Shown piece after piece: positions 10,605 to 21,779 of a DNA stretch of 64,000 nt. Positions within the stretch are counted from its first letter, which is position 1; each line of letters begins with the position of its first letter. The DNA is taken from positions 4,074,130 through 4,138,129 of the forward strand of contig NC_091357.1 of the NCBI RefSeq assembly GCF_038502225.1, written 5' to 3'. The notes beneath the pieces were generated by a model, which was given only the letters and a program-made list of their open reading frames with translations, ran no database searches and was not told the origin of the DNA. A program made the translations under genes and the position numbers. The DNA comes from Cherax quadricarinatus (lineage: Eukaryota; Arthropoda; Malacostraca; Decapoda; Parastacidae).

Positions 10605-11080
10605 CAAGCCAGGGTCTGGCTTGTGAAGGTCTGGCTTGTGATGATCTGGCTTGTGATGATCTGGCTTGTGAGGGTTCAGGCTTGAGAGTCTGGCTTGTGA
10701 AGGTCTGGTTTGTGAGGGGTCTGGCTTGTGAAGGTCTGGCTTGTGATGGCCTGGCTTGTGAAGGTCTGGCTTATGATGGTCTGGCTTGTGAGGGGTCTGG
10801 CTTGTGAAGGTCTGGTTTGTGAGGGGTCTGGTTTGTGAGGGGTCTGGCTTGTGAAGGTCTGGCTTGTGATGGCCTGGCTTGTGATGGCCTGGCTTGTGAA
10901 GGTCTGGCTTATGATGGTCTGGCTTGTGAGGGGTCAGGCTTGAGGGTCTGGCTTGTGAAGGTCTGGTTTGTGAGGGGGTCTGGCTTGTGAAGGTCTGGTT
11001 TGTGAGGGGGTCTGGCTTGTGAAGGTCTGGCTTGTGAAGGTCTGGCCTTGATGGTCTGGCTTGTGAAGGTCTGGCTTGCT
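10605..11080. repeat. 15-bp minisatellite
   Basis: About 30 units around GGTCTGGCTTGTGAA, with GGCCTGGCTTGTGAT variants and extra-G units (TGAGGGGTCTGG). The array ends exactly at a perfect hairpin at 11081. Confidence 0.9.
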
Positions 11081-11160
11081 GGTCATGAACTGGGCCGCCC
11101 CCGCGGCCCAGTTCATGACCAGGCCTCGTGGCGAATCAGGACCTGATTAAGCAGGCTGTT
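11081..11160 (-). repeat. 18-bp perfect hairpin joined to a LINE A 3' fragment
   Basis: The arms are 11081-11098 and 11103-11120 with a CCCC spacer. The right arm and what follows to about 11175 are the minus-strand LINE A 3' block (GACCAGGCCTC, CTGATTAAGCAGGCTGTTA). The left arm is therefore an inverted duplicate of the LINE end. Confidence 0.85.
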
Positions 11161-11199
11161 ATTGCTGGCCGCACGCTTTGCATTGATTAGTAAAACCTG

Positions 11200-11395
11200 C
11201 TTTGCATGGACCAAAAATAGAACCTGCTTACCATGGACCAGCAGAACCTGTTTACCATGGACCAGCAGAACCTGCTTACCATGGACCAGCAGAACCTGCT
11301 TACCATGGACTAGCAGAACCTGCTTACCATGGACTAGCAGAACCTGCTTACCATGGACCAGTAGAACTTGTTTAGTATGGGTCAGTAGTTCTACA
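11200..11395. repeat. 24-bp minisatellite, about 8 units
   Basis: Unit ACCATGGACCAGCAGAACCT plus GCTT. The first and last units are diverged (CAAAAATAG, CAGTAGAACTTG). Confidence 0.9.
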
Positions 11396-11459
11396 CCATT
11401 TTTTCATTAGTTATGTCTGTAGGCCTACTGCAGTGTTGTGTTTATGTACGTGAGCAGAA

Positions 11460-11463
<4 letters not shown>

Positions 11464-11502
<39 letters not shown>
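11464..11502. repeat. GT microsatellite
   Basis: Uninterrupted GT run of about 19 pairs. Pyrimidine-rich CCCTC sequence follows at 11585-11700. Confidence 0.95.
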
Positions 11503-11505
<3 letters not shown>

Positions 11506-11754
11506 AGGGGCAACATAATGGCGTAGATTGGGATGCGACCATCCATCTTGTACCTCAATAAAGCTGGCACCCTTCCCGACACTTGACGTCCTCTCTCCGT
11601 TCTTCCCTCCCTCCTTTCTTCCCTCCCTCCCTCCCTCCCTCCTTTCTTCCATCCCTCCCTACCACCTAATTCTCCTGGCTCCCCCCCCCCTCCGTCCACA
11701 TATGCTTCCCTCGCTCCTCCTACCCTAAATCTCATAACGGGCTAGACCTTAAAT

Positions 11755-11905
11755 TTATTTCGAAACAGGTATACATAAATACAGTTACACAAATTATCAT
11801 ACATAGTAACATGTGTGTAAATTACCCAGGAAATCCCCCAAAAAGTCAGACAAATTGTATTATTTCCATTGGCGTCCTTGTTGGATCTTACAGACAAGCA
11901 GAAAG
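11755..11905 (-). repeat. Dispersed retroelement tail, copy 1
   Basis: Matches 43675-43795 closely (CAGGTATACA.AAATACAGTTACA, AAAGTCAGACA, ATTTCCATTGG.GTCCTT). On the minus strand the unit ends in ...TACCTG, as if reading toward a short tail. It is probably a SINE or a LINE 3' end; I recall the family from decapods but cannot name it. Confidence 0.5.
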
Positions 11906-11949
11906 TTGAGGATGTGGCAGTAGGCATTACTGGGGTGCAGACTTGAAAA

Positions 11950-12125
11950 GCACCGTAGGCGTGAAGATTCTTCACGAGTACGGTGCTCTTCACACCAACT
12001 CCAAGGCTGAGGGACTGATTATCTCATCTTCTACAGTGTTCCCAATATGTCCTTGAATTTGTATTGAGAAAGTCACTGGATGGAGTAACGTCTACAATAA
12101 AGATACCGAGATGTTGCATGTTTGT
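11950..12125 (+). mobile_element. pLTR-like fragment
   Basis: Carries GGCTGAGGGACTGATTATCTC and the terminal motif at 12064-12102: TTGAGAA, A, GTCA..TGGA stem, then AATAAAG. The GAAA box has become GTAA, so a hammerhead core would be inactive. A second, shorter pLTR block follows at 12255-12290. Confidence 0.6.
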
Positions 12126-12399
12126 CTAAATTTTCTGTCAGTACTGTATACCATTCATATACAACTGTGAGAGTATTATCCTAGACTTATTGGACCAGGA
12201 ATCATCACTGAGAGTATTATCTCTAGACTTGATGGAAGACTTGGTTATCTTTCTTCAAGGCTGAGGGACTGATTATCTCACTTTCTCTTCACTTCTACTG
12301 TCTTTATATACACATCCTCCTCTCTGTACCTTGTATTTGTTTGTGTAAACACATCCTGCTCTGTGCATCATGTGTTTGTTTTATCCTACCTTCACTCTG

Positions 12400-14480
12400 T
12401 ACAAACGCACACTCCTCTCTGCACCCTGTGTTTGTACAGACACCCTGCTGCTAGCGCCCTGTGTTTGTACAGACACCCTGCTGCTAGCGCCCTGTGTTTG
12501 TACAGACACCCTGCTGCTAGCGCCCTGTGTTTGTACAGACACCCTGCTGCTAGCGCCCTGTGTTTGTACAGACACCCTGCTGCTAGCGCCCTGTGTTTGT
12601 ACAGACACCCTGCTGCTAGCGCCCTGTGTTTGTACAGACACCCTGCTGCTAGCGCCCTGTGTTTGTACAGACACCCTGCTGCTAGCGCCCTGTGTTTGTA
12701 CAGACCCCCCGCTGCTGCCGCCCTGTGTTTGTACAGACACCCTGCTGCTAGCGCCCTGTGTTTGTACAGACACCCTGCTGCTAGCGCCCTGTGTTTGTAC
12801 AGACACCCTGCTGCTAGCGCCCTGTGTTTGTACAGACACCCTGCTGCTAGCGCCCTGTGTTTGTACAGACACCCTGCTGCTAGCGCCCTGTGTTTGTACA
12901 GACACCCTGCTGCTAGCGCCCTGTGTTTGTACACCCTGCAGCTAGCGCCCGCGGTCTGTACAGACACCCTGCTGCTAGCGCCCTGTGTTTGTACAGACAC
13001 CCTGCTGCTAGCGCCCTGTGTTTGTACAGACACCCTGCTGCTAGCGCCCTGTGTTTGTACAGACACCCTGCTGCTAGCGCCCTGTGTTTGTACAGACACC
13101 CTGCTGCTAGCGCCCTGTGTTTGTACAGACACCCTGCTGCTAGCGCCCTGTGTTTGTACAGACACCCTGCTGCGAGCGCCCTGTGTTTGTGCACAGCTGC
13201 TAGCACGCCCTGTGTTTGTGCAGACCCCTGCTGCTAGCGCCCCTGTGTTTGTTTGTAGACAGACACCCTGCTGCTAGCGCCCTGTGTTTGTGCAGACACC
13301 CTGCTGCTAGCAGACACCCTGCTGCTAGCGCCCTGTGTTTGTGCACACCCTGCTGCTAGCGCCCTGTGTTTGTGCAGACACCCTGCTGCTAGCGCCCTGT
13401 GTTTGTGCAGACACCCTGCTGCTAGCGCCCTGTGTTTGTGCAGACACCCTGCTGCTAGCGCCCTGTGTTTGTGCAGACACCCTGCTGCTAGCGCCCTGTG
13501 TTTGTGCAGACACCCTGCTGCTAGCGCCCTGTGTTTGTGCAGACACCCTGCTGCTAGCGCCCTGTGTTTGTGCAGACACCCTGCTGCTAGCGCCCTGTGT
13601 TTGTGCAGACACCCTGCTGCTAGCGCCCTGTGTTTGTGCAGACACCCTGCTGCTAGCGCCCTGTGTTTGTACAGACACCCTGCTGCTAGCGCCCTGTGTT
13701 TGTACAGACACCCTGCTGCTAGCGCCCTGTGTTTGTACAGACACCCTGCTGCTAGCGCCCTGTGTTTGTACAGACACCCTGCTGCTAGCGCCCTGTGTTT
13801 GTGCAGACACCCTGCTGCTAGCGCCCTGTGTTTGTGCAGACACCCTGCTGCTAGCGCCCTGTGTTTGTGCAGACACCCTGCTGCTAGCGCCCTGTGTTTG
13901 TACAGACACCCTGCTGCTAGCGCCCTGTGTTTGTACAGACACCCTGCTGCTAGCGCCCTGTGTTTGTACAGACACCCTGCTGCTAGCGCCCTGTGTTTGT
14001 GCAGACACCCTGCTGCTAGCGCCCTGTGTTTGTGCAGACACCCTGCTGCTAGCGCCCTGTGTTTGTGCAGACCCTAGCGCCCTGTGTTTGTGCAGACACC
14101 CTGCTGCTAGCGCCCTGTGTTTGTACAGACACCCTGCTGCTAGCGCCCTGTGTTTGTACAGACACCCTGCTGCTAGCGCCCTGTGTTTGTACAAACCCCC
14201 TGCTGCAAGCGCCCTGTGTTTGTACAAACCCCCTGCTGCTAGCACCCTGTGTTTGTACAAACCCCCTGCTGCTAGCACCCTGTGTTTGTACAAACCCCCT
14301 GCTGCTAGCACCCTGTGTTTGTACAAACCCCCAGCTGCTAGCACCCTGTTTGTACAAACCCCCTGCTACTAGCACCCTGTGTTTGTACAAAAACCCTGCT
14401 ACTAGCTCCCTGTGTTTGTACAAAAACCCTGCTACTAGCTCCCTGTGTTTGTACAAAAACCCTGCTACTAGCTCCCTGTG
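12400..14480. repeat. 33-bp minisatellite, about 62 units
   Basis: Unit GCGCCCTGTGTTTGTACAGA followed by CACCCTGCTGCTA. Variants are grouped: ACAG units dominate 12430-13190 and 13670-13790, GCAG units dominate 13270-13660, and ACAAACCC units fill 14180-14380. Because 33 is a multiple of three, several frames on both strands stay open for up to 345 codons. They are repeat artefacts. Confidence 0.97.
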
Positions 14481-14731
14481 TTTGTACACACTGCCTCCTG
14501 CTCCATGTGTTTGTACAAACACACACACTGCCTCCTGCTCCATGTGTTTGTACAAACACACACACTTCCTCCTGCTTCTTGTGTTTGTACAAACACACAC
14601 ACTGCCTCCTGCTCCCTGTGTTTATACAAACGCACACACTGCCTCCTGCTCCCTGTGTTTGTACTGACACACTCCTTCCTGCTCCCTATGTTTGTACAAA
14701 CACACACTCCCTCTTGCTCCCTGTGTTTGTA

Positions 14732-14813
<82 letters not shown>

Positions 14814-14870
14814 TGCTCCCTGTTTGTACAAACACACTGCCTCCTGCTTCCTGTGTTTTATACAAACACA
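14480..14870. repeat. Diverged continuation of the array with a CA run
   Basis: Units of about 45 bp with TGTTTGTACAAACACACACA and CTGCCTCCTGCTCC, clearly derived from the 33-bp unit. A CA run of about 39 pairs (14733-14810) has expanded out of the ACACAC part of the unit. Confidence 0.9.
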
Positions 14871-15224
14871 TCTATGTTCCAGCAAGCAACACAATCCCAC
14901 CTTACGTAGTCCAGTAGGCCTATTGTAGCTCTGTTGGGCCCTCTCACCTACTCAGCCAACCTCATCACCTACCTGACCAGCCTCTCAACCCTAACACCCA
15001 GTGTTTGTGTATGGAAATTGCGTTTACACTCGGGGAAATACTTCACAGGGCGGAATGTTGTGTTTCACAATGCTAGTGTGCCGTCTGTACGCCTACAGCA
15101 CTAGTAAAAGTTCTTCACAGGGCGAAACGTCGAGTTTCACCTCACTGATGTGTTGTAATAATCTTGGTAGAATTACCAACAGTATTTTAGGTAACAGGGC
15201 ACATGTGCACCTTATCTGACAGAA

Positions 15225-15315
15225 GCTTTGACAAAGGTCTGGAGAGCGAAACGTTGCCACAAAAAAGTCGCATTAGTTGAATTTGTATCCTTTTACCTAA
15301 CATACTGGTGTCAGG
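15225..15315 (+). mobile_element. pLTR-like end, GAGAGC subfamily
   Basis: TTGACAA at 15228-15234, then a stem of the GCTC/GAGC type (here GGTCTGGAGAGC), GAAACGTTGCC, and an altered AATAAA (ACAAAAAAG). Followed by the AGTCGCATTAGTTG block also found at 42000 and 44610. Confidence 0.6.
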
Positions 15316-15851
15316 TAAGGTTTGTCAGGAAACAGGACAAGTGTTTCCTGACGCGGATCCTACTCATATGATGACCCACAGCTGGAGCTTTTGGTAATCC
15401 GACCGAGGCCTTCCGCTGGCTTACCGGTCCACCCCTTTAAAAAATGTGGTTAATATTGCAACCATTAGATGATTATTACTGGTGTGTTATCTGTTCACTC
15501 ACAAACAAATCACAATACTTTTTATTCTGAGATCTCAGCATAAATGTAATCTCGACTCGTGCCATGGCTTATCAGATTTTAGTTAGTAACCTAGCTTAAA
15601 ATTACATTTATATTACCTTACAGTTACACTTGATACCTTAGTCATGGATATGGATCGTGGATTGTTATATCAATGGTAACATGACTCCAGGAAGTGGATT
15701 GTGGTTTGTGTTCCTTAGTTTAAGATCTCTTGAGCGACACTTAGGAAGCCCTCTGAAGGAATGTACTCTGTGGAATAAGACTGACTGTTTTGATTTCATT
15801 TTACTGATTCTGTAATGTGCTAGCACACAGTGATACTGTAATGTGCAAGAA

Positions 15852-15899
15852 TTGATGTGTCCAGTCCATCAACCTTGGTTGATGGACTGGACACATCAA
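15852..15899. repeat. 23-bp perfect hairpin
   Basis: The arms 15852-15874 and 15877-15899 are exact inverted copies with a 2-nt spacer. The arm contains GTCCAGTCCATCAACC, the pLTR internal block. The hairpin starts the pLTR fragment that runs to about 16030. Confidence 0.95.
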
Positions 15900-15956
15900 C
15901 TCGAGGCTGAGGGACTGATTACCATAAACTCATCTTCCCCCGTTCCCTGCATTGGA

Positions 15957-15997
15957 CTGATGAAGCCTCTGGCTGGCGAAACATTTCCAGAATAAAG
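15957..15997 (+). ncRNA. Hammerhead-like motif with canonical CTGATGA
   Basis: The only copy here with the exact hammerhead box CTGATGA (15957-15963). One extra A, a short stem GCC/GGC, GAAAC, ATTTCCAG and AATAAAG (15991-15997) follow. Stem III, which in minimal hammerheads pairs right after GAAA and ends in UH, is not convincing, so activity is uncertain. Confidence 0.55.
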
Positions 15998-16109
15998 ATA
16001 CCTAAATGTTACACAAGTGTCTTACTTATCAGTCTCCAGTTAGTGCACGAAATACTCAGTCCTTTTTAACTGTCTTGCTGCATTGACAAATTTTCGCTCA
16101 AACAGGCGA

Positions 16110-16185
16110 ACCTAGAAGCTTAGAGCATGTTATAAGGAGCTTAGAGCATGTTATAAGGAGCTTAGAACATGTTATAAGGAATTTG
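16110..16185. repeat. Short tandem repeat, 3 units of about 21 bp
   Basis: GGAGCTTAGAGCATGTTATAA is repeated with one A/G change. Confidence 0.85.
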
Positions 16186-16374
16186 TTACGTTTTGGCTCC
16201 TGCATGACTCCTTAAGTAGTTACAACAACTCTGTCAGATGGCCAGAAGCTCCAGTGGCGGGTCATCATATGATAAAGACCCGCGTCAGGAAACGCTTGTC
16301 CTCTTTCCTGACAAATCTAACCTAACATAGGCACACCAGAGGGAATGAAGACAGTGCTAGCAGAAAATCCTCTT

Positions 16375-16410
16375 TCATATGATGTTTCGCCCAAGGCTGG
16401 GCTTTATCAG
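16375..16410 (-). ncRNA. Hammerhead-like motif, CTGATAA type
   Basis: Minus strand: CTGATAA, A, stem GCCCA/TGGGC with loop GCCT, GAAACATCATATG. Positions 3 and 8 are C and A, an exception to the pairing seen in other subfamilies. There is no AATAAA directly after it. Confidence 0.4.
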
Positions 16411-16497
16411 GTATTCAGAAGGGATTCTCTGCTAGCCGTGTTCGTATCCAACACTTCGATTTTGGCTTTGCCTTCCTAGAGTATATTAGAGGTGAAA

Positions 16498-16655
16498 ATA
16501 AGGTATCCCTCCTGGGAGATACCTTATTCAGTCAACTACAAGGTATCCCTCCTGGGGGATACCTTATAGTTCAGTCAACTACCACAAGGTATCCCTCCTG
16601 GGGGATACCTTATAGTTCAGTCAACTACCACAAGGTATCCCTCCTGGGGGACACT
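16498..16655. repeat. Tandem hairpin repeat
   Basis: Four copies of AAGGTATCCCTCCTGGGGGA plus TACCTT, each a small hairpin (AAGGTATC / GATACCTT). Copies are separated by TATAGTTCAGTCAACTACCAC. Confidence 0.85.
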
Positions 16656-16739
16656 TTATAAAATGTCTTAAGTATTACATTTGTGTTATACATCACAGGC
16701 AGTCAGTTTTTTTTTTTTAATCATACCAGTCAGTCTTTG

Positions 16740-17165
16740 GTACATTCTTCTCTCCCTCCTTTCCACGTCTCTCTCCCATGTCTCTCTTTCCTTTCCATCT
16801 CTCTCTCTCCCATATTTCCATCTTTCTCTTCCATGCCTTTACCTCTCTTCCATGTTTTCATTCCTCTCTTCCATCCCTCTCTTACTTCCATCCCCACTTC
16901 TCTTATATCCTCTCTCTCTCTTCCATCCCTCATTCCCTTTCATCCTTCCCTCCTTTACTCCTTTTTTGTAATTTTCTGTCATCACTGTTGCTGTTCCACC
17001 AGGATGAAACATTTTGTCTCGTTAAAAAAAATCTATTCTTTTCACAGCCCCCTTCTTATTATGATCCATTTCAAACCCATTTCTCTCTTCAGTCCCCTTC
17101 AGATTACAACCCCCCCCTCCCTTTCCCATAACAACCCCCCTCCCTTTCCCATTACAACATCCCCT
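16740..17165. repeat. Pyrimidine-rich low-complexity DNA
   Basis: CT-rich simple sequence (CTCTCTTCCAT words), then CCCTTCCCATTACAAC repeats near 17105-17160. The open frames in it are compositional. Confidence 0.7.
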
Positions 17166-17288
17166 TCCATTTAAAGACTATATACTACACGAGGGTCATT
17201 AAGGCTGCACATAACCTCACCACCAGACAAGAATACTTTAATACCTAAATAAGGCTTATATTAAACTCTGAGCATGTATACGTTGCGT

Positions 17289-18030
17289 AGTGTTACTTGG
17301 TGTGGAGATGATTGTTACTTGGTGTGGAGATGATTGTTACTTGGTGTGGAGATGATTGTTACTTGGTGTGGAGATGATTGTTACTTGGTGTGGAGATGAT
17401 TGTTACTTGGTGTGGAGATGATTGTTACTTGGTGTGGAGATGATTGTAACTTGGTGTGGAGATGATTGTAACTTGGTGTGGAGATGATTGTAACTTGGTG
17501 TGGAGATGATTGTAACTTGGTGTGGAGATGATTGTTACTTGGTGTGGAGATGATTGTTACTTGGTGTGGAGATGATTGTTACTTGGTGTGGAGATGATTG
17601 TTACTTGGTGTGGAGATGATTGTTACTTGGTGTGGAGATGATTGTTACTTGGTGTGGAGATGATTGTTACTTGGTGTGGAGATGATTGTAACTTGGTGTG
17701 GAGATGATTGTAACTTGGTGTGGAGATGATTGTAACTTGGTGTGGAGATGATTGTAACTTGGTGTGGAGATGATTGTAACTTGGTGTGGAGATGATTGTT
17801 ACTTGGTGTGGAGATGATTGTAACTTGGTGTGGAGATGATTGTAACTTGGTGTGGAGATGATTGTAACTTGGTGTGGAGATGATTGTTACTTGGTGTGGA
17901 GATGATTGTTACTTGGTGTGGAGATGATTGTTACTTGGTGTGGAGATGATTGTTACTTGGTGTGGAGATGATTGTAACTTGGTGTGGAGATGACTGTTAC
18001 TTGGTGTGGAGATGATTGTTACTTGGTGTG
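17289..18030. repeat. 22-bp minisatellite, 34 units, with higher-order pattern
   Basis: Unit GTTACTTGGTGTGGAGATGA plus TT. The only common variant is GTTAC versus GTAAC. Reading it in order gives runs of 7 T, 4 A, 7 T, 5 A, 1 T, 3 A, 4 T, 1 A and 2 T. Confidence 0.95.
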
Positions 18031-18039
18031 CTGGACATG

Positions 18040-19093
18040 ACAGGTAAGCATACTCAGGTGTTATTATCCCTGATTCTCTGAGGCGCAGGAAATTGTTACC
18101 GAGGTTGAACTGTCTGCAGGAATAAACAGCAATGGTTGGTGACCTTCTAGCTTGTGTTGTGGTTGTAGTGACTCTGCTGATGCTGCTGATGCTGTTGATG
18201 GTGATGCTGATTCAGTTAATTTCTTAAAAATGACTCTGGCATTGTGAAGTGTTGAACATCACTGTAATCAACAAGAGAAATATTTCCACTAGAGAATCAG
18301 TTGAAGACAATCTCTGCTTATCAGTAGAGTTTTACCACCTCGGGATCACACCACTTGGATACACTGGAAAAGTAAACCTGACAACACAGAATATACATAT
18401 ACACCTCAAGATGGATTTCTCTCATCATATATATGGTGAAAGTTTACCTTAATCACTATTTCAGCGATGAAAGTATTCTTGTAGGGTGAAGTCTTCATGA
18501 CCCTCGTATAGTAGAGAGGCTTTAAACCCCGTTGACCAACCCACTACACAGGTGCTTGGACACGCACGTTTCAGGCAGATCCAAATATCGTCCTGTTGTC
18601 GGTCTCAGTTTGTAGGTTTCAAATTGTTTCAGCCACGGTAGTGTGACTTCAGTTATTCACTGAAGTTTGTATCCAGTTCATCATTACACAACTTTTACAA
18701 TGTCTGTAATTCAGTGTATCATTGGGGAAAGTAATTGTATGTAATATATAATCTGGATGTTGCATAATTTGCTGTTGAGATAATTGCAACGAGTTTGCGT
18801 TTGTAAGAATACGTTTACTACTACTATTACTACTAGTAATACTATTACTATTATTACTACTGCTACTACTAGTAATAATAATATACTATTTCAAAGATAG
18901 GTACTGGGGTAACTACGATGTGGTGAGGAGTGGGTAGCAGAGGTGAGGAATGTGAGGGGTTGGTAAGGGAAATGAGGTGTAGGTGATGAGGATGTGTGGG
19001 CTAGGTAGGTGAGGAGGGCAGGAGAAGGATAGGAGGGTAGCGTAAGCAGTGGGGTCTGACCTTGCATACATTACATCAGGGAAACCTCCCCCA

Positions 19094-19126
<33 letters not shown>

Positions 19127-19310
19127 AATGCCTATACTTCTCTTCCCTCTACTCCCTCCCTTTCCTCCCTTTCACTTGCTCCTTCCTTCCCTTCTGCTCA
19201 GTTCCTCCTTCCCAGACTAGACTATTCACAAATAATGATCTGGTATGGAACATCATAATGTGGAAGACAGTCAGCTCAGACGACAACCAAACAGAAGTTC
19301 AGACCTGCAC
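18040..19310. other. No gene recognised
   Basis: Contains a CTG/GATGCTG-rich patch (18165-18215), a run of TACTACTATTAC triplets (18815-18890), a GAGG-rich patch (18900-19030) and a CT run (19098-19124). No coding signal is convincing. Confidence 0.5.
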
Positions 19311-19419
19311 ACTCACTGCTGATCAACCAAACACACTCAACCATGAAGGTATGTTTAACAGATTTATCTTTAACAACAAGAACATTATCTGAGAGCTAAT
19401 AAATTGTGAGTTAACCGAA

Positions 19420-20450
19420 ACATGTTGGGAAGACAATATGATAAACGAGGACATCAACCAGTATTTCGAGAGGAACTCCATGGCATCAGAAGTATGCTCC
19501 AAACACGAAGCAGGAGAAGGTGCAGGTTGGAAAGGGGAAGCCGCGACCTCTGTAAGCAAAGACGAGGGGTAACAGAGCTCGAAGGCAGCAGACATTCTGA
19601 AGAGCGGAAAGTAACGTTAGCTAGAAAATTGGCAAACGTTGAGCTCAAATTATGGCTTTTAGCCAAAGCAAAATCGAGATTCAAAATACTTCTCGTACGC
19701 AAAATTCGAGATAAAAACATAGTATTAGACTTTTGATTTAAGGAGATGGAACATATACTGATGACGACAAAGAAATAAGTAAAACGCTAAAGTCCTAGGA
19801 TGATTCAGTGTTCTGTGAGCCATTAATCAGATCAAAGATTGACGACCCAAACGATTTCTTCATTAATGAGATGCAAAGCACTACAGATATCTTTGTTATG
19901 TCAGAATAACCTTATTACACTTGACCTCCAAGAAGCCACTGATCGCATGCCCATGCTCTCTGCCCCATGCCCAGACTCATGGAACTTCATATTCATCAAG
20001 AATTGCATAAAACTGTCACGTGCCTTATTTATTCCGTGGGCGAGCCTGCATACTGGAGTAATCCCACGGTCATTAAAACCACTGATATAGCCCAGTCGAT
20101 GACACTGACGTCCCACATTATCAATATTTTGCAAGAATTTTAAGAAGACGGCCAATCCCATGGAATCACAACCCAGGTCAACGCGGGTTCAGAACTGGTC
20201 GCTCCTCCCTCTTGCTATTGCTGGACCATTACATGGTCTGGGATACACTAGAAGGCAACCACAATGGAGAGGAAGTGTACACTGACTTTACAAAAGCCTT
20301 TGGCAAGCACGACCATGGGGTAATTGCTCACAAATACGTGCTAAGGGAAGAACTGGAAAGATGGTCAGGTAGATATATAACTTCCTCTGTACTTCTGTTT
20401 TTTTGTTTGTTTTTCACTACCGCTCACAGGATGAACATGAGTACACAATA
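19420..20450 (+). pseudogene. LINE A, 5' half of a split copy
   Basis: Encodes a linker with ARKLANVELKLW, a YTDDDKEISKTL block equal to YTDDEQETSEIL in the 51-kb copy, and a fingers region (TLTSHIINI). A frame-shifted segment then holds the FTKAFGKHDHGVIAHK motif A block (20285-20330). Several frameshifts and stops are present. The copy resumes at 20641 after an inserted pLTR. Confidence 0.75.
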
Positions 20451-20465
20451 AACCAGCTGCTCAGG

Positions 20466-20640
20466 AGAGACAACTAAACTCAAGATTGATGGACTGAACA
20501 CATCGACTCCAGGCTGAGGGATTGATTACCTCCAACTTATCATCATCCACCGTTCCTCTCTCTATTGGACTGAAGAAGTCACTGGCTGGCGGAACGTTTC
20601 CTCAGTAGATTGCCAAATGTTACACAAGTGTCTCTAAACT
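20466..20640 (+). mobile_element. pLTR-like insertion in LINE A
   Basis: GGCTGAGGGATTGATTACCTC block, then CTGAAGA at 20570-20576, stem GTCA..TGGC and GGAACG in place of GAAACG. It ends with CAAATGTTACACAAGTGTCT. LINE A coding sequence lies on both sides, so the insertion is younger than that copy. Confidence 0.75.
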
Positions 20641-21510
20641 ATTTACATTACAAATAGAACCCAAAGAATAATAGTGAACAGAGTACAATCAGAGGCTGCT
20701 ACAGTAAAACTTTTTGTTCCTCAAATACAGTACTCGTCCCACCTCTCGTTCTCATTGCAGAGGACATATCGTCCTCTGCAGATGATAGTAGATTCTACAT
20801 GAGAGTGGCATCCATATAAGACACAGTGAACCTCCTAGCTAATATAAACCAAGTCTTCCAGTGGGCCACTGACAACAGTATGATATTCATTGAGGACAAA
20901 TTTAAGTTATGTTACGGAAGAATGGAGTACAAGAGAAACTCGAATCACTGATTATAACCTATGCCTAGTGCGAGAGACCTGGGAGTGATAATGCCACTAG
21001 ATCTTTCGTTTAAAGGAGCACGACAATGCTATCATCATAACTGCAAGGAAAATAATAGGTTGGATAACTAGAGCCTTCAAAAGAAGAGATGCCAAGTCAA
21101 TGATGATACTCTTCGTGTCACTCGTTTTCGACCATCTTCAAGGCAGGCGAGATTGCTGAGCGAGAAAATTTAGAGAACCTTTACAGCTTATATAAACTCA
21201 GGCACCTAAATTACCGGGAATGTTTGAAGACCCTAGAACTGTACTTCTTAGAACGTAGGCGAGAAAGGTACATAATTTCCGTACACCGAAATCACTACAT
21301 ATGAACACAAAGGGCTTAGAAAACAGTGCAACGTAAGCACATCCAATTAAAAGTAGGGGAGCCGCTAGTACACTGAGGGCGGACTCAGTAAGTGTAGAGG
21401 GACCACGACTCAACACCTAGCAGACTCTAGGTTGTCTTCAAGATGGAACTCGACAAATTTCTGAAATCTGTACCTGATCAGCCGGGATGTGGTGCACACA
21501 TTGTACTACG
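20641..21510 (+). pseudogene. LINE A, 3' half of a split copy
   Basis: Resumes with NRTQRIIVNRVQSEAATVK, which precedes the VPQG block. It then shows a shortened PLVLIAEDI stretch, SADDSRFYMRVAS with the palm aspartates, NINQVFQWATDNSM, RDLGVIMPLDLSFK, and the C-terminal LNYRECLKTLELYFLERRRERY block. The minus-strand open frame here is a shadow. Confidence 0.75.
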
Positions 21511-21670
21511 GGTGACGGGGACCTACGGAAGTGACTACACCTAACCTACAGGTTTACTCCACTCTAATTTTCCTCGGCTCTGTCACTCTCCTGCTGTTTT
21601 ATCGTTGCTTCAGCTGTCTCTTGATTCTAGACAAACATTGTTAGTCCTCTTGCTGTACTCTTAAGATATT

Positions 21671-21672
<2 letters not shown>

Positions 21673-21724
<52 letters not shown>
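21673..21724. repeat. CT microsatellite
   Basis: Uninterrupted CT run of about 26 pairs. Confidence 0.95.
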
Positions 21725-21727
<3 letters not shown>

Positions 21728-21779
21728 CACTCTTATTCCCTTTTATGTTTATTTCACTTTCTTTCCAGTTACTCTTCTT

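Noticed and set aside
12363..14372. Long cysteine- and alanine-rich frames (up to 345 codons)
   Set aside because: The 33-bp unit is a multiple of three without stops, so several frames on both strands are open at once.
16681..17174. Ser/Pro/Leu-rich membrane-like protein
   Set aside because: CT-rich low-complexity DNA; all three frames are open for compositional reasons.
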